The notes under the pieces: model-generated
Database searches by the model: none
What the model was told of the DNA's origin: nothing
Seen by the model: only the letters and a program-made list of their open reading frames with translations
Made by a program: the position numbers and the translations under genes
Origin: Clostridia bacterium
GTDB taxonomy: Bacteria > Bacillota_A > Clostridia > Christensenellales > CAG-138
Length of the DNA: 14,831 bases
Reading direction: 5' to 3'
Assembly: GCA_017556125.1 (NCBI GenBank)
Contig: JAFZCW010000016.1
Span: forward strand, 1 to 14,831
In this document: piece by piece, positions 7,188-14,134 of the stretch
How the letters are laid out: each line of letters starts with the position of its first letter
Position numbering within the stretch: position 1 is the stretch's first letter

Positions 7188-9466
7188 TACTCCAGGCCCC
7201 CGATAATATCCTTAAGATGCTGGATAATGGCTCTCTGCGGTTTTTCCGTCAGCTTTGAGATCTCATAGGAAACCTTTCCGGTCGTCCGGTCTTCTGTCAG
7301 GATACCTTCCTTCTCCCCGAACGCCGTCGGAAGAAACCGTTTCTTGCCGTATTTGTCCTTTTTCTCCTCCAGATAACCGTTATCCCGGAGCCATCTGTTC
7401 AGCATGTCGCTGCTGACTTTATGCTTCTCCGGATCCGTATTGGAGATTCTGGTCGCCAGTCTTGTCGTCGTACACGGAGTCTTCGAGATCCGGATCTTTT
7501 TTGCCCAGTCCAGAAGCTGGACCTGCTCCGTGTGAGCGGGTGCCTTCTCCTGTTTCCCCGGACGGTTCTGAATGCAGTCCGGACAGTCCGGATTGATGCA
7601 GACGGTAAAGACGGTCCCGTTGCTTTTATGCCTTTTGGCCTTGCGCTGTCCGCAAGTCCTGCAGACATCCGCGCTCAGTTCGACCACATTCTCCACGTAA
7701 TTGCAGGCCGGAAAATTGGAACAGCCGTAAAACAGACCGCCCTTCGCGAGCCTCTGCTTCAGTTTTCCGCCGCATAACGGGCAGGTTTTATCCGTGTCCT
7801 CCCCCGTCCATTTCGGCATGTCCTTTTCGGCGCGCGCCAGCTCTTCGCTCAGTTTGACCCAGTATTCTTCCAGCGTTTCCGTTTTCCCTGCCTCACCCTT
7901 CGAGATGCTGTCCAGCTTTTTCTCCATTTCCTCCGTAAACTTCACGTTGAAAATCGAAAAATACTGCTGCAGCATATCGTCCGTGACATATCCGAGCGTG
8001 CGCGGCGCCAGAGATTTGTCCTCCTGCTCCACATATCCTCTGTCCTTGACCGTACGGATCATCGACGCATATGTGCTCGGCCTTCCGATTCCGTTCTCCT
8101 CCATCGCGCGGACCATGCTCGACTGGGTATATCTTGGCTCCGGCATGGTAAAGTGCTGCTTGATCTCTGCGGATTCGGGTTTCAGCTGACTGCCTTTTTC
8201 AAACTGCGGGAAAGATCTGCTGTTTTTTTCCGCGGTTTCCTTTGCAGACTCATACGCTCTGCGATATCCGGGAAAGACAAGCTTGCTGACGGATCCTTTG
8301 AACACGTGCCCCGCAGCCTGAAACGTTACGGTCATGATCTCGCTGGCGGCGTCCTGCATCTGACTCGCGCAGAACCGGTCGTATATCAGTTTGTAAAGTT
8401 TATACTCATCCTCTTTCAGCGCGTCGCGGATGCTGTCCGGGGTTAATGTCATATCCGTAGGATGAATCGCCTCGTGGGCATCCTGCGCATTGGCTGCGGT
8501 TCCGTATTTCCGCTGCGTTTCCGAAAGAAACTCCTCTCCGTAAAGATCCCGGATCTGCCGGCGGACGGAAGCGATCGAGCTGTCGGAGGAACGGACGGAA
8601 TCGGTACGCATATAGGTGATAAGACCGGTCAGTTCTCCGTTGATGCTGATTCCCTCAAACAGTTTCTGAGCGGTGCTCATGACGACTCCGACATCCATTC
8701 CCAGGCGGCTGAAGGCGTCCTGCTGCATCGTGCTGGTCGTAAACGGAGCCTTCGGATGCGTTGTCCTCGGGGACACGGTAATGTCCGAAACGGTAAATTC
8801 CGCGTCTCGGATCTCGCTCTCTATTTCACGTGCCCGCTTTTCGTCCTTCGGTGTCTCTCTGCAGGTCGTCTGCAGGCCGTTGACCACTGCGTGGACCGTC
8901 CAGGATTCTTCCGGAACGAATTTCTCGCGTTCCCTTTCCCGTTCGCAGATCAGATGAAGGACCGGCGTCTGGACTCTTCCCGCGGACAAATTCCTCGCAA
9001 TCTTTTTCCAGAGAAGGGGACTGACCTTGAATCCCACAAGGTAGTCAAGAATGGAGCGGGTCATGGCCGCGTCCACAAGATTCAGATCCACCCTGCGCGG
9101 ATTCCGAAGCGCTTTCAGAACAGCGTCCCTCGTCACTTCCTGATACTCGATTCTGCAGTCGGTGTTGGGATCGATCCCGAGAACGTCACACAGATGCCAC
9201 GCGATTGCTTCCCCTTCCCGGTCAGGGTCTGTTGCAAGCAGGACGGCGTCCGCCTGGGATGCCAGCTTCTTCAGTTCGGACAGAATTTTCCCCGCTCTGG
9301 GTTCCAGATCATAGGAAACGGCGAACTGATTCTCCACGTCCACGCCGAACGGTTTTTTACGGATATTGCGGATATGTCCCTTCGAAGCGACCACCTGATA
9401 GCCGTCTCCGAGATAATGCTGAATCGCCTTTGCTTTCGTAGGGGACTCAACGATCACTAACTGCAT
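7187..9466 (-). CDS. topA: DNA topoisomerase I (type IA) with extra C-terminal domain
   Basis: A 759-residue type IA topoisomerase that relaxes negative supercoils by cutting one strand through a 5'-phosphotyrosine link. The TOPRIM domain has E7 in VIVESPTKAKAI and D80, D82, E84 in TDPDREGEAIAW. The active tyrosine is Y285 in GLITYMRTDS, and HEAIHPT and GIGRPSTYASMI are typical conserved segments. Two four-cysteine zinc ribbons follow: C562/C565/C582/C588 and C602/C605/C623/C628. Residues about 645-759 are not an ordinary topoisomerase zinc repeat; they resemble a winged-helix-like module with SSDMLNRWLRDNGYLEE and a conserved-looking FLPTAFGEKEGI. The start has GAGG seven bases upstream. The gene is not beside dprA, trmFO or codY as the housekeeping topA often is in Bacillota, so it could be a second copy. 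It is translationally coupled to SRAP. Confidence 0.93.
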   Translation of the reverse strand: MQLVIVESPTKAKAIQHYLGDGYQVVASKGHIRNIRKKPFGVDVENQFAVSYDLEPRAGKILSELKKLASQADAVLLATDPDREGEAIAWHLCDVLGIDPNTDCRIEYQEVTRDAVLKALRNPRRVDLNLVDAAMTRSILDYLVGFKVSPLLWKKIARNLSAGRVQTPVLHLICEREREREKFVPEESWTVHAVVNGLQTTCRETPKDEKRAREIESEIRDAEFTVSDITVSPRTTHPKAPFTTSTMQQDAFSRLGMDVGVVMSTAQKLFEGISINGELTGLITYMRTDSVRSSDSSIASVRRQIRDLYGEEFLSETQRKYGTAANAQDAHEAIHPTDMTLTPDSIRDALKEDEYKLYKLIYDRFCASQMQDAASEIMTVTFQAAGHVFKGSVSKLVFPGYRRAYESAKETAEKNSRSFPQFEKGSQLKPESAEIKQHFTMPEPRYTQSSMVRAMEENGIGRPSTYASMIRTVKDRGYVEQEDKSLAPRTLGYVTDDMLQQYFSIFNVKFTEEMEKKLDSISKGEAGKTETLEEYWVKLSEELARAEKDMPKWTGEDTDKTCPLCGGKLKQRLAKGGLFYGCSNFPACNYVENVVELSADVCRTCGQRKAKRHKSNGTVFTVCINPDCPDCIQNRPGKQEKAPAHTEQVQLLDWAKKIRISKTPCTTTRLATRISNTDPEKHKVSSDMLNRWLRDNGYLEEKKDKYGKKRFLPTAFGEKEGILTEDRTTGKVSYEISKLTEKPQRAIIQHLKDIIGGLE

Positions 9467-9521
9467 AATAAACCTCGCTTTCCCGGCTGCGCCGGCTGAC
9501 GCGGGCCGAGGAAATATGAAT

Positions 9522-9535
9522 CATTGGCACCAATG
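9522..9535. promoter_or_regulatory. Palindrome at the predicted topA transcription start
   Basis: Perfect 6-bp arms CATTGG and CCAATG are separated by CA, immediately downstream of the topA -10 box, where +1 is expected. It is too short and lacks a T run for a terminator, so an operator is the better reading. I do not recognise the binding protein. Confidence 0.45.
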
Positions 9536-9541
9536 TTGCAT

Positions 9542-9568
9542 ATTATATGAAGGAAACGGGTTTGGCAA
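9542..9568 (-). promoter_or_regulatory. Promoter of topA-SRAP
   Basis: On the minus strand there is TTGCCA (9568-9563, five of six to the -35 consensus) and TATAAT (9547-9542). The spacer is a short 15 bases; an overlapping TAATAT at 9545-9540 would give 17. The 5' leader of about 70 bases contains a GC-rich small hairpin (9483-9495) ahead of the ribosome site. Confidence 0.6.
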
Positions 9569-9576
9569 GTCTTTTC

Positions 9577-10056
9577 TTACCGGCAAAGATCCGCCACCTT
9601 GCATCCCGTCACGCTTCTGAGTCCTTCCGGCGATACCCCGACCTGCCATCCGATCTTTCCGGCGCTGAAAAGAATGAGCGGTTTCCCTTCGGCGTGGCAA
9701 TCCAGCACCGTGAGAAACTGCTTCTTCATGCCGATCGGCGAACAGCCCCCGTGAACATATCCCGTCAGGGGGAACAGTTCCTTCTGCGGGATCATCTCCA
9801 CGCTTTTCTCCCCCGCTGCGGCAGCTGCCTTTTTCAGGTCGAGCTCTTTTGCGACAGGTATCACAAACACGCAGTGCGCTCCGGATTTCCCTTTTGTGAC
9901 AAGTGTTTTGAAAACACGCTCCGGGTCCTGTCCGAGGATCGCGGCAGCCTCCACTCCGGAAACCGCCTCCTTCGTTTCAAACCGGAAGCTTTCATACGGA
10001 ACGCCGTTCCTTTCCAGGATCCGCATGGCGTTTGTCTTTTCCTGATGGTCTTTCAT
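9577..10056 (-). CDS. ybaK: Cys-tRNA(Pro)/Cys-tRNA(Cys) deacylase, YbaK/EbsC family
   Basis: A 159-residue member of the YbaK/EbsC/ProX editing-domain family, which in studied bacteria hydrolyses Cys wrongly attached to tRNA-Pro. Visible signatures are KTNAMRILERNGVPYESF at the N-terminus, the conserved lysine K50 in RVFKTLV, the FVIPVAKELDLKKAA segment and the GYVHGGCSPIG loop (99-109). It is cytoplasmic and of normal family length. ATG lies three bases after the HAD gene stop, implying cotranscription and probable coupling. The ribosome site (GGGA) is weak. Met11 is an in-frame alternative with AGGAAAAG upstream, but the family usually includes the residues before it. No terminator separates this gene from the topA promoter, so some read-through into topA is possible. 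Confidence 0.92.
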   Translation of the reverse strand: MKDHQEKTNAMRILERNGVPYESFRFETKEAVSGVEAAAILGQDPERVFKTLVTKGKSGAHCVFVIPVAKELDLKKAAAAAGEKSVEMIPQKELFPLTGYVHGGCSPIGMKKQFLTVLDCHAEGKPLILFSAGKIGWQVGVSPEGLRSVTGCKVADLCR

Positions 10057-10059
10057 CGG

Positions 10060-10734
10060 TCATTCCCAGCTTTCCACGATCCATTCCGCACAATCCGGTC
10101 TCTCGCTTTTTTTCTTTTTGTTAAACCAGCATGTCCGTATTCCATACGCGAACGCTCCGGAAATATCGGAAGATATGGAATCGCCGATCATCAGGACTTC
10201 CTCCGGACGCAGTTCCGGAAGCTCCCGGAAACACGCGTCAAAAAACTCCTTTTGCGGCTTTGGATATCCGATCCTGTCCGACACGAACATCTTTTCGAAG
10301 TACTTCAGCATTCCCGCTTTTCCCAGCCGGTTCCGCTGTTCCTCGTACGAGGCGTTGCTTGTGACAAACATCCGGACACGGCCGTTCAGCTCCTCCAGCA
10401 GGCGGTATGCCCCGTCCACAGGTTCCGCCGTGTCGAAAAGACAGCCGGAAAACGCGCGGTCAAACGCTTCGCCGTCCGCCTCTACCCCGATATCCGCGAA
10501 GATCATTTCCCAACGGACGCGGTGCAGCTCCTTCATGGAGATCTGCCCCTGCTGAAGTTTCCCCCAGAGCATGTCGTTGATCTCGTGAAACCGGATCTCC
10601 GTATGTTCCGGAAGCTTGATCCCGAGCCTGTCCGCCGCCTGATACATCGCCGTTTTTGCGCATTTTCCGAAATCCAGAAGCGTGTCATCCACGTCCAGAA
10701 ATACGGCTTTGATTCCATCCAAGCAGTCCGTCAT
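10060..10734 (-). CDS. HAD-superfamily hydrolase, YjjG-like (probable nucleotidase)
   Basis: A 224-residue haloacid dehalogenase-type phosphatase. Motif I is FLDVDDTLLDF with nucleophile D14 and acid D16, motif II is VTSN (T125/S126), motif III is K159 in GYPKPQKEFF, and motif IV is MIGDSISSDI with D185 and D190, so catalysis should be intact. A helical cap domain occupies about 22-95. The LWGKLQQGQIS segment, with a following Arg-rich helix, and the CWFNKKKK ending resemble YjjG, which removes phosphate from non-canonical pyrimidine nucleotides. Substrate assignment within HAD proteins is unreliable from sequence. The start has GAGGGG nine bases upstream. It leads a two-gene unit with the deacylase; both could be read as quality-control enzymes. 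Confidence 0.88.
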   Translation of the reverse strand: MTDCLDGIKAVFLDVDDTLLDFGKCAKTAMYQAADRLGIKLPEHTEIRFHEINDMLWGKLQQGQISMKELHRVRWEMIFADIGVEADGEAFDRAFSGCLFDTAEPVDGAYRLLEELNGRVRMFVTSNASYEEQRNRLGKAGMLKYFEKMFVSDRIGYPKPQKEFFDACFRELPELRPEEVLMIGDSISSDISGAFAYGIRTCWFNKKKKSERPDCAEWIVESWE

Positions 10735-10761
10735 CCGGCATTACCCCTCGTTTTTTCCATC

Positions 10762-10791
10762 ATGATATCGTGCCCGTTCCTTTCCCGTCAA
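10762..10791 (-). promoter_or_regulatory. Promoter of the HAD-ybaK unit
   Basis: On the minus strand there is TTGACG (10791-10786) and TATCAT (10767-10762), each five of six to consensus, with an 18-base spacer. Expected transcription start is near 10755, giving a leader of about 20 bases. Confidence 0.7.
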
Positions 10792-10805
10792 TGCCGTGTT
10801 TCCGT

Positions 10806-10834
10806 TTGACACAGAGCTCGTTCCGTGATATTTT
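10806..10834 (+). promoter_or_regulatory. Promoter of the SAM hydrolase-ECF operon
   Basis: A perfect TTGACA (10806-10811), a 17-base spacer, then TATTTT (10829-10834) preceded by TG at the extended -10 position (10826-10827). Expected start is near 10841, leaving about 22 bases of leader, too short for a riboswitch. It diverges from the HAD promoter without overlapping it. Confidence 0.75.
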
Positions 10835-10862
10835 CTAATATATATTTTCAGAGGTCTCAGCC

Positions 10863-11705
10863 ATGCACGCTCTCGTTCTGCAAAGTGATTTCGGCCATGC
10901 GGACGGCGCTGTCTGCGCCATGTACGGCGTCGCGGAATCCATAGAACCGTCCCTTCGGGTCTATGACCTGACGCACGAAATCGAACCCTATAACATCTGG
11001 GAGGCCAGTTACCGGCTGATCCAGACGATCGACTACTGGCCGGAGGAGACCGTCTTTGTATCCGTGGTCGATCCGGGCGTCGGATCCGCAAGAAGAAGCA
11101 TTGCAGCCCGCACGGAAGGAAACCGCTATATCATCACGCCCGACAACGGAACGCTGACCCACGTCAGCCGCCTGCGGGGCATTCAGAGCATCCGCGTGAT
11201 CGATGAGACCCAGAACCGGCTTCCCTATTCAACGGATGTATACACCTTCAACGGACGGGACGTATATGCTTTCACCGGCGCGCGTCTCGCCGCAGGGATC
11301 ATCGGCTTCGAAGACATCGGTCCGGAAGTCCCCGTCTCTTCCGCCGTTATCCTCCCGATCACGGTTCCGCAGCTGAAAGACGGCGTCATCACGGGCACAA
11401 TCGACGTGCTTGACGTCCGTTTCGGAAGCATCTGGACCAATATCCCGCATGAAATGATCCGCAGCGCGGGAATGCGGTACGGTGACCGGATTCAGGTCTC
11501 CATACGGAACGATACCCGGTTTCTTTACCGGAACGTCATGACGTTCGCCCGCTCCTTTTCGGAAGTCTACGTCGGAGAAACGCTGGCGTACATCAATTCT
11601 CTGGACTATCTCGCGGTTGCGATCAATCAGGGCTCGTTTGCCAGAGCCTATAATATCGGGACCGGGAACGGCTGGAATATCAGCATCTGCAAATCAAACC
11701 TCTGA
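10863..11705 (+). CDS. S-adenosylmethionine hydroxide adenosyltransferase (SAM hydrolase, DUF62)
   Basis: A 280-residue DUF62 protein. The studied members of this family, related to fluorinase and the chlorinase SalL, split SAM with hydroxide into adenosine and methionine. The N-terminus LVLQSDFGHADGAVCAMYGV carries the conserved D9 and D14. VDPGVGSARRSIAA contains D70 and R77, which fit the Asp-Arg pair of the catalytic triad (D68/R75 in the Salinispora enzyme). PDNGTLT is also conserved. Where many members have His in an FHGRD-type motif, this protein reads FNGRD (N130). The C-terminal domain, from about 175, is the usual beta-barrel with a GSIWTNIP segment. GAGG lies eight bases before ATG. 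It is the first gene of an operon with an ECF transporter, and no terminator lies between. Reaction assignment is by family; the exact activity is uncertain because of N130. Confidence 0.9.
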   Translation: MHALVLQSDFGHADGAVCAMYGVAESIEPSLRVYDLTHEIEPYNIWEASYRLIQTIDYWPEETVFVSVVDPGVGSARRSIAARTEGNRYIITPDNGTLTHVSRLRGIQSIRVIDETQNRLPYSTDVYTFNGRDVYAFTGARLAAGIIGFEDIGPEVPVSSAVILPITVPQLKDGVITGTIDVLDVRFGSIWTNIPHEMIRSAGMRYGDRIQVSIRNDTRFLYRNVMTFARSFSEVYVGETLAYINSLDYLAVAINQGSFARAYNIGTGNGWNISICKSNL

Positions 11706-11707
11706 AT

Positions 11708-11736
11708 TCTGATCCGAGCGTTTAAAGCGCATCAGA
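11708..11736 (+). other. Hairpin between the SAM hydrolase and S-component genes
   Basis: TCTGAT pairs with ATCAGA (11708-11713, 11731-11736), and inside it GCG pairs with CGC (11718-11720, 11728-11730), with a CCGA bulge. There is no T run, so it is not a terminator; it could affect mRNA stability. No promoter is seen in this 61-base gap. Confidence 0.4.
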
Positions 11737-11766
11737 TAAAGAACAAAATGGAAAGGGAGATAAATT

Positions 11767-12345
11767 ATGAGTCTGAATCTGAAAAACAAAAGCCTCTGGA
11801 AGGTAGACGTTAGAACCATCGTGGCAATCGGCATCGGTGCCGCTCTGTTCTTCGTCCTTGGACGTTTTGTCGCAATCCCGAGCCCGGTACCGAACACGAC
11901 CATCAGCATCCAGTACGGTGTGCTTGCCTTCATGGCCGCCTGCTTCGGACCTATTGCCGGCTGTCTGATCGGCCTGATCGGGCATTTCCTGATCGATCTC
12001 AGCGCAGGCTGGGGCATCTGGTGGAGCTGGGTCATCGCCTCCGCGATCTTCGGCTTCCTGGTAGGTCTTCTGGGCAACCGCACCCGTCTCGCCTGGGGCC
12101 AGTTCGGAAAGAAGGGCGCCATCAACTTCAATATCGCGCAGATCATTGCACATGCCGCTGCGTGGATCGTGATCGCGCCTGTGCTTGACATCCTGATCTA
12201 CAGCGAGCCTGCCAACAAGGTGTTCCTGCAGGGTGCTGTCGCCGCGGTCGCCAACATCATCACGACGGCGATCATCGGCACGCTGCTCTGCTTCGCATGG
12301 GCAAAACTCGTGCCCGACAAGTCCAGTCTGAAAAAAGAAGACTGA
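11767..12345 (+). CDS. ECF transporter S component, UPF0397 family
   Basis: A 192-residue integral membrane protein, the substrate-binding (S) component of an energy-coupling-factor vitamin-type importer. The VAIGIGAALFFVLGRFVAIP start, PSPVPNTTISIQYGVLAF, GPIAGCLIGLIGHFLIDLSA and GWGIWWSWVIASAIFGFLVG segments match the UPF0397 family I know from streptococci. About six hydrophobic helices are visible, and the C-terminus is short and charged (SLKKED). Databases often call this family riboflavin-type, but the ligand of UPF0397 is not firmly established as far as I know. GGGAG lies eight bases before ATG. It is followed by its own ATPase and T genes, so it belongs to the dedicated (group I) ECF type. 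Its position after a SAM hydrolase hints at a ligand linked to adenosine or methionine (inference). Confidence 0.92.
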   Translation: MSLNLKNKSLWKVDVRTIVAIGIGAALFFVLGRFVAIPSPVPNTTISIQYGVLAFMAACFGPIAGCLIGLIGHFLIDLSAGWGIWWSWVIASAIFGFLVGLLGNRTRLAWGQFGKKGAINFNIAQIIAHAAAWIVIAPVLDILIYSEPANKVFLQGAVAAVANIITTAIIGTLLCFAWAKLVPDKSSLKKED

Positions 12346-12365
12346 AAAACAGCTATGATTCTTTC

Positions 12366-12392
12366 GGGGACGGGTACATGTTATCTGTCCCC
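12366..12392 (+). other. Hairpin between S component and ATPase genes
   Basis: GGGGACGG (12366-12373) pairs with CTGTCCCC (12385-12392), with one G-U pair and an 11-base loop, followed by a C/T-rich stretch without a clean T run. It may be a weak attenuator or an mRNA 3'-end protector that raises S-component expression over the ATPase. Confidence 0.5.
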
Positions 12393-12421
12393 CTTCTATT
12401 GTCTGACAGAATTAACAGCTT

Positions 12422-14134
12422 ATGAAACAGGAACCGGTCATCCAGTTTGAACATTTCGGCTTCAAATACGACGCACAGATCGAGCCGACGCTGTACGATA
12501 TCAATCTCTCGGTCTATCCCGGGGAGAAGATTCTCATTGCCGGCCCTTCCGGATCCGGAAAATCAACGCTGGCGCACTGCATCAACGGACTGATCCCCTT
12601 CTCATATTACGGTGAAGCCACCGGCTCGCTCCGTCTGAACGGAAAAGAAACGAGCGATCTGTCGCTGTTTGAGATTTCAAAAACGGTCGGGACGGTGCTG
12701 CAGGATTCCGACGCGCAGTTTGTCGGTCTGACCGTGGCGGAGGACATCGCCTTCGCTCTGGAAAATGACTGCGTCCCGCATTCGGAAATGGTGGAGCGTG
12801 TCGCGCAGGCGGCCGCTACCGTCGGCGTTCCGAATTCTCTCTCCCATGCTCCCCATGAGCTTTCGGGCGGTCAGAAGCAGCGCGTTTCGCTTGCAGGCGT
12901 CATCATCAACAACGTGAATGTCCTCCTTTTTGACGAACCTCTTGCCAATCTGGATCCTGCTACAGGAAAAAAGGCCATCGAACTCATCGATGACATTCAC
13001 AGGCAGACCGGTGCGGCGGTCATCATTATCGAACACCGTATCGAAGACGTTCTTCACCGCGACGTCGACCGGATCATTCTTGTGAATGACGGGAGGATCA
13101 TCGCCGATCTTCATCCCAACGACATCCTCTGCGGCGACGCCCTGAAAAACGCGGGACTGCGCGAACCGCTGTATATCACCGCGCTGAAATACGCGGGCGT
13201 CAAGATCACGCCGGATATGCTCCCGCAGCATATCGAGGACATCGTCCTGAGTGATGATACGAAAAAGCACGTTTCCGACTGGTTTGAAACCACCCCTCCC
13301 GCCGAACAGCCCGCAAAGGGTCCCGTGATCTTTCAGGCGGAGCACATTCACTTTTCCTACTCGGGAAAGCATGAAACGATCCGCGATGTGAGCTTCACGG
13401 TCCATCAGGGCGAGATCATGTGCATTATCGGGCAAAACGGCGCCGGAAAATCCACGTTTTCAAAACTGATCTGCGGATTTGAAAGGCCGCAGAGCGGGAC
13501 CATGTATCTGAAAGGGACCGACATTTCACCTCTCTCCATCAAGGAACGCGCGGAACACATCGGATACGTCATGCAGGATCCGAACCAGATGATCTCCAAA
13601 ACCATGATCCGCGAAGAGGTCGGCCTGGCGCTTGAACTGGACGGGCTGCCGCAGGAAGAGATCAACCGGAGAGTAGAGGACACGCTCAGGGTCTGCGGTC
13701 TGTATCCGTTCCGCAACTGGCCGATTTCCGCACTGAGTTTCGGTCAGAAAAAACGCGTGACGGTCGCCTCCATTCTTTCCATGAACCCGGAGATCGTGAT
13801 TCTGGACGAACCCACCGCCGGGCAGGATTTCAAGCACTATACGGAAATCATGGAATTCCTTCTGGAATTGAACCGGCAGGGCGTCACCATCATCATGATC
13901 ACGCACGACATGCATCTCATGCTCGAATATGCCCCCCGCGCAGTCGTCTTTACAGACGGAAAGATCCTCTGTGACGACACTCCCGCGAATATTCTGACAA
14001 ATCCCGAACTGATCGAAGCGGCCAGTTTGAAGGAAACCTCCCTGTTCACGCTCGCTGTGCGCTGCGGTATCAGCGAACCGCGCCAGTTTGTACAGCGCTT
14101 TATCGATTACGACAGGAGGGTCCGGGCGAAATGA
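12422..14134 (+). CDS. ECF transporter energizing ATPase, two ABC domains fused (EcfA-type)
   Basis: A 570-residue cytoplasmic protein with two ABC ATPase domains in one chain, replacing the EcfA1/EcfA2 pair. Domain 1 has Walker A GPSGSGKST (41-49), signature LSGGQKQR (about 147), Walker B VLLFDEPLANLD (about 168) and H-loop IIEHR. Domain 2 has Walker A GQNGAGKST (about 337), a signature of LSFGQKKR (Phe for the first Gly, as I recall for partners of UPF0397), Walker B IVILDEPTAGQD and H-loop MITHD. It powers uptake by the adjacent S component through EcfT. The ATG has no recognisable Shine-Dalgarno sequence (CAGAATTAACAGCTT precedes it), yet the family's N-terminus (PVIQFEHFGFKY) demands this start. 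TGA overlaps the next ATG as ATGA, so the T component is translationally coupled. Confidence 0.93.
   Translation: MKQEPVIQFEHFGFKYDAQIEPTLYDINLSVYPGEKILIAGPSGSGKSTLAHCINGLIPFSYYGEATGSLRLNGKETSDLSLFEISKTVGTVLQDSDAQFVGLTVAEDIAFALENDCVPHSEMVERVAQAAATVGVPNSLSHAPHELSGGQKQRVSLAGVIINNVNVLLFDEPLANLDPATGKKAIELIDDIHRQTGAAVIIIEHRIEDVLHRDVDRIILVNDGRIIADLHPNDILCGDALKNAGLREPLYITALKYAGVKITPDMLPQHIEDIVLSDDTKKHVSDWFETTPPAEQPAKGPVIFQAEHIHFSYSGKHETIRDVSFTVHQGEIMCIIGQNGAGKSTFSKLICGFERPQSGTMYLKGTDISPLSIKERAEHIGYVMQDPNQMISKTMIREEVGLALELDGLPQEEINRRVEDTLRVCGLYPFRNWPISALSFGQKKRVTVASILSMNPEIVILDEPTAGQDFKHYTEIMEFLLELNRQGVTIIMITHDMHLMLEYAPRAVVFTDGKILCDDTPANILTNPELIEAASLKETSLFTLAVRCGISEPRQFVQRFIDYDRRVRAK

Noticed and set aside
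8462..9460. 332-codon plus-strand open frame
   Set aside because: Antisense to the conserved TOPRIM and active-site region of topA; low-quality composition and no recognisable motif.
9547..10809. 420-codon plus-strand open frame
   Set aside because: It runs antisense across the deacylase and the HAD hydrolase, whose motifs are clear; its translation is Arg/His/Phe-rich with no domain, and it has no ribosome site.
10735..10862. Riboswitch (SAM or flavin type) before the SAM hydrolase-ECF operon
   Set aside because: The predicted transcription start leaves only about 22 bases of leader, and no conserved riboswitch element or terminator stem is seen.
13736..13753. Signature LSFGQ in the second ATPase domain as a disabling mutation
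   Set aside because: From memory, the same Phe occurs in ATPases partnered with UPF0397 S components, and the Walker motifs are intact, so it looks like a family feature.
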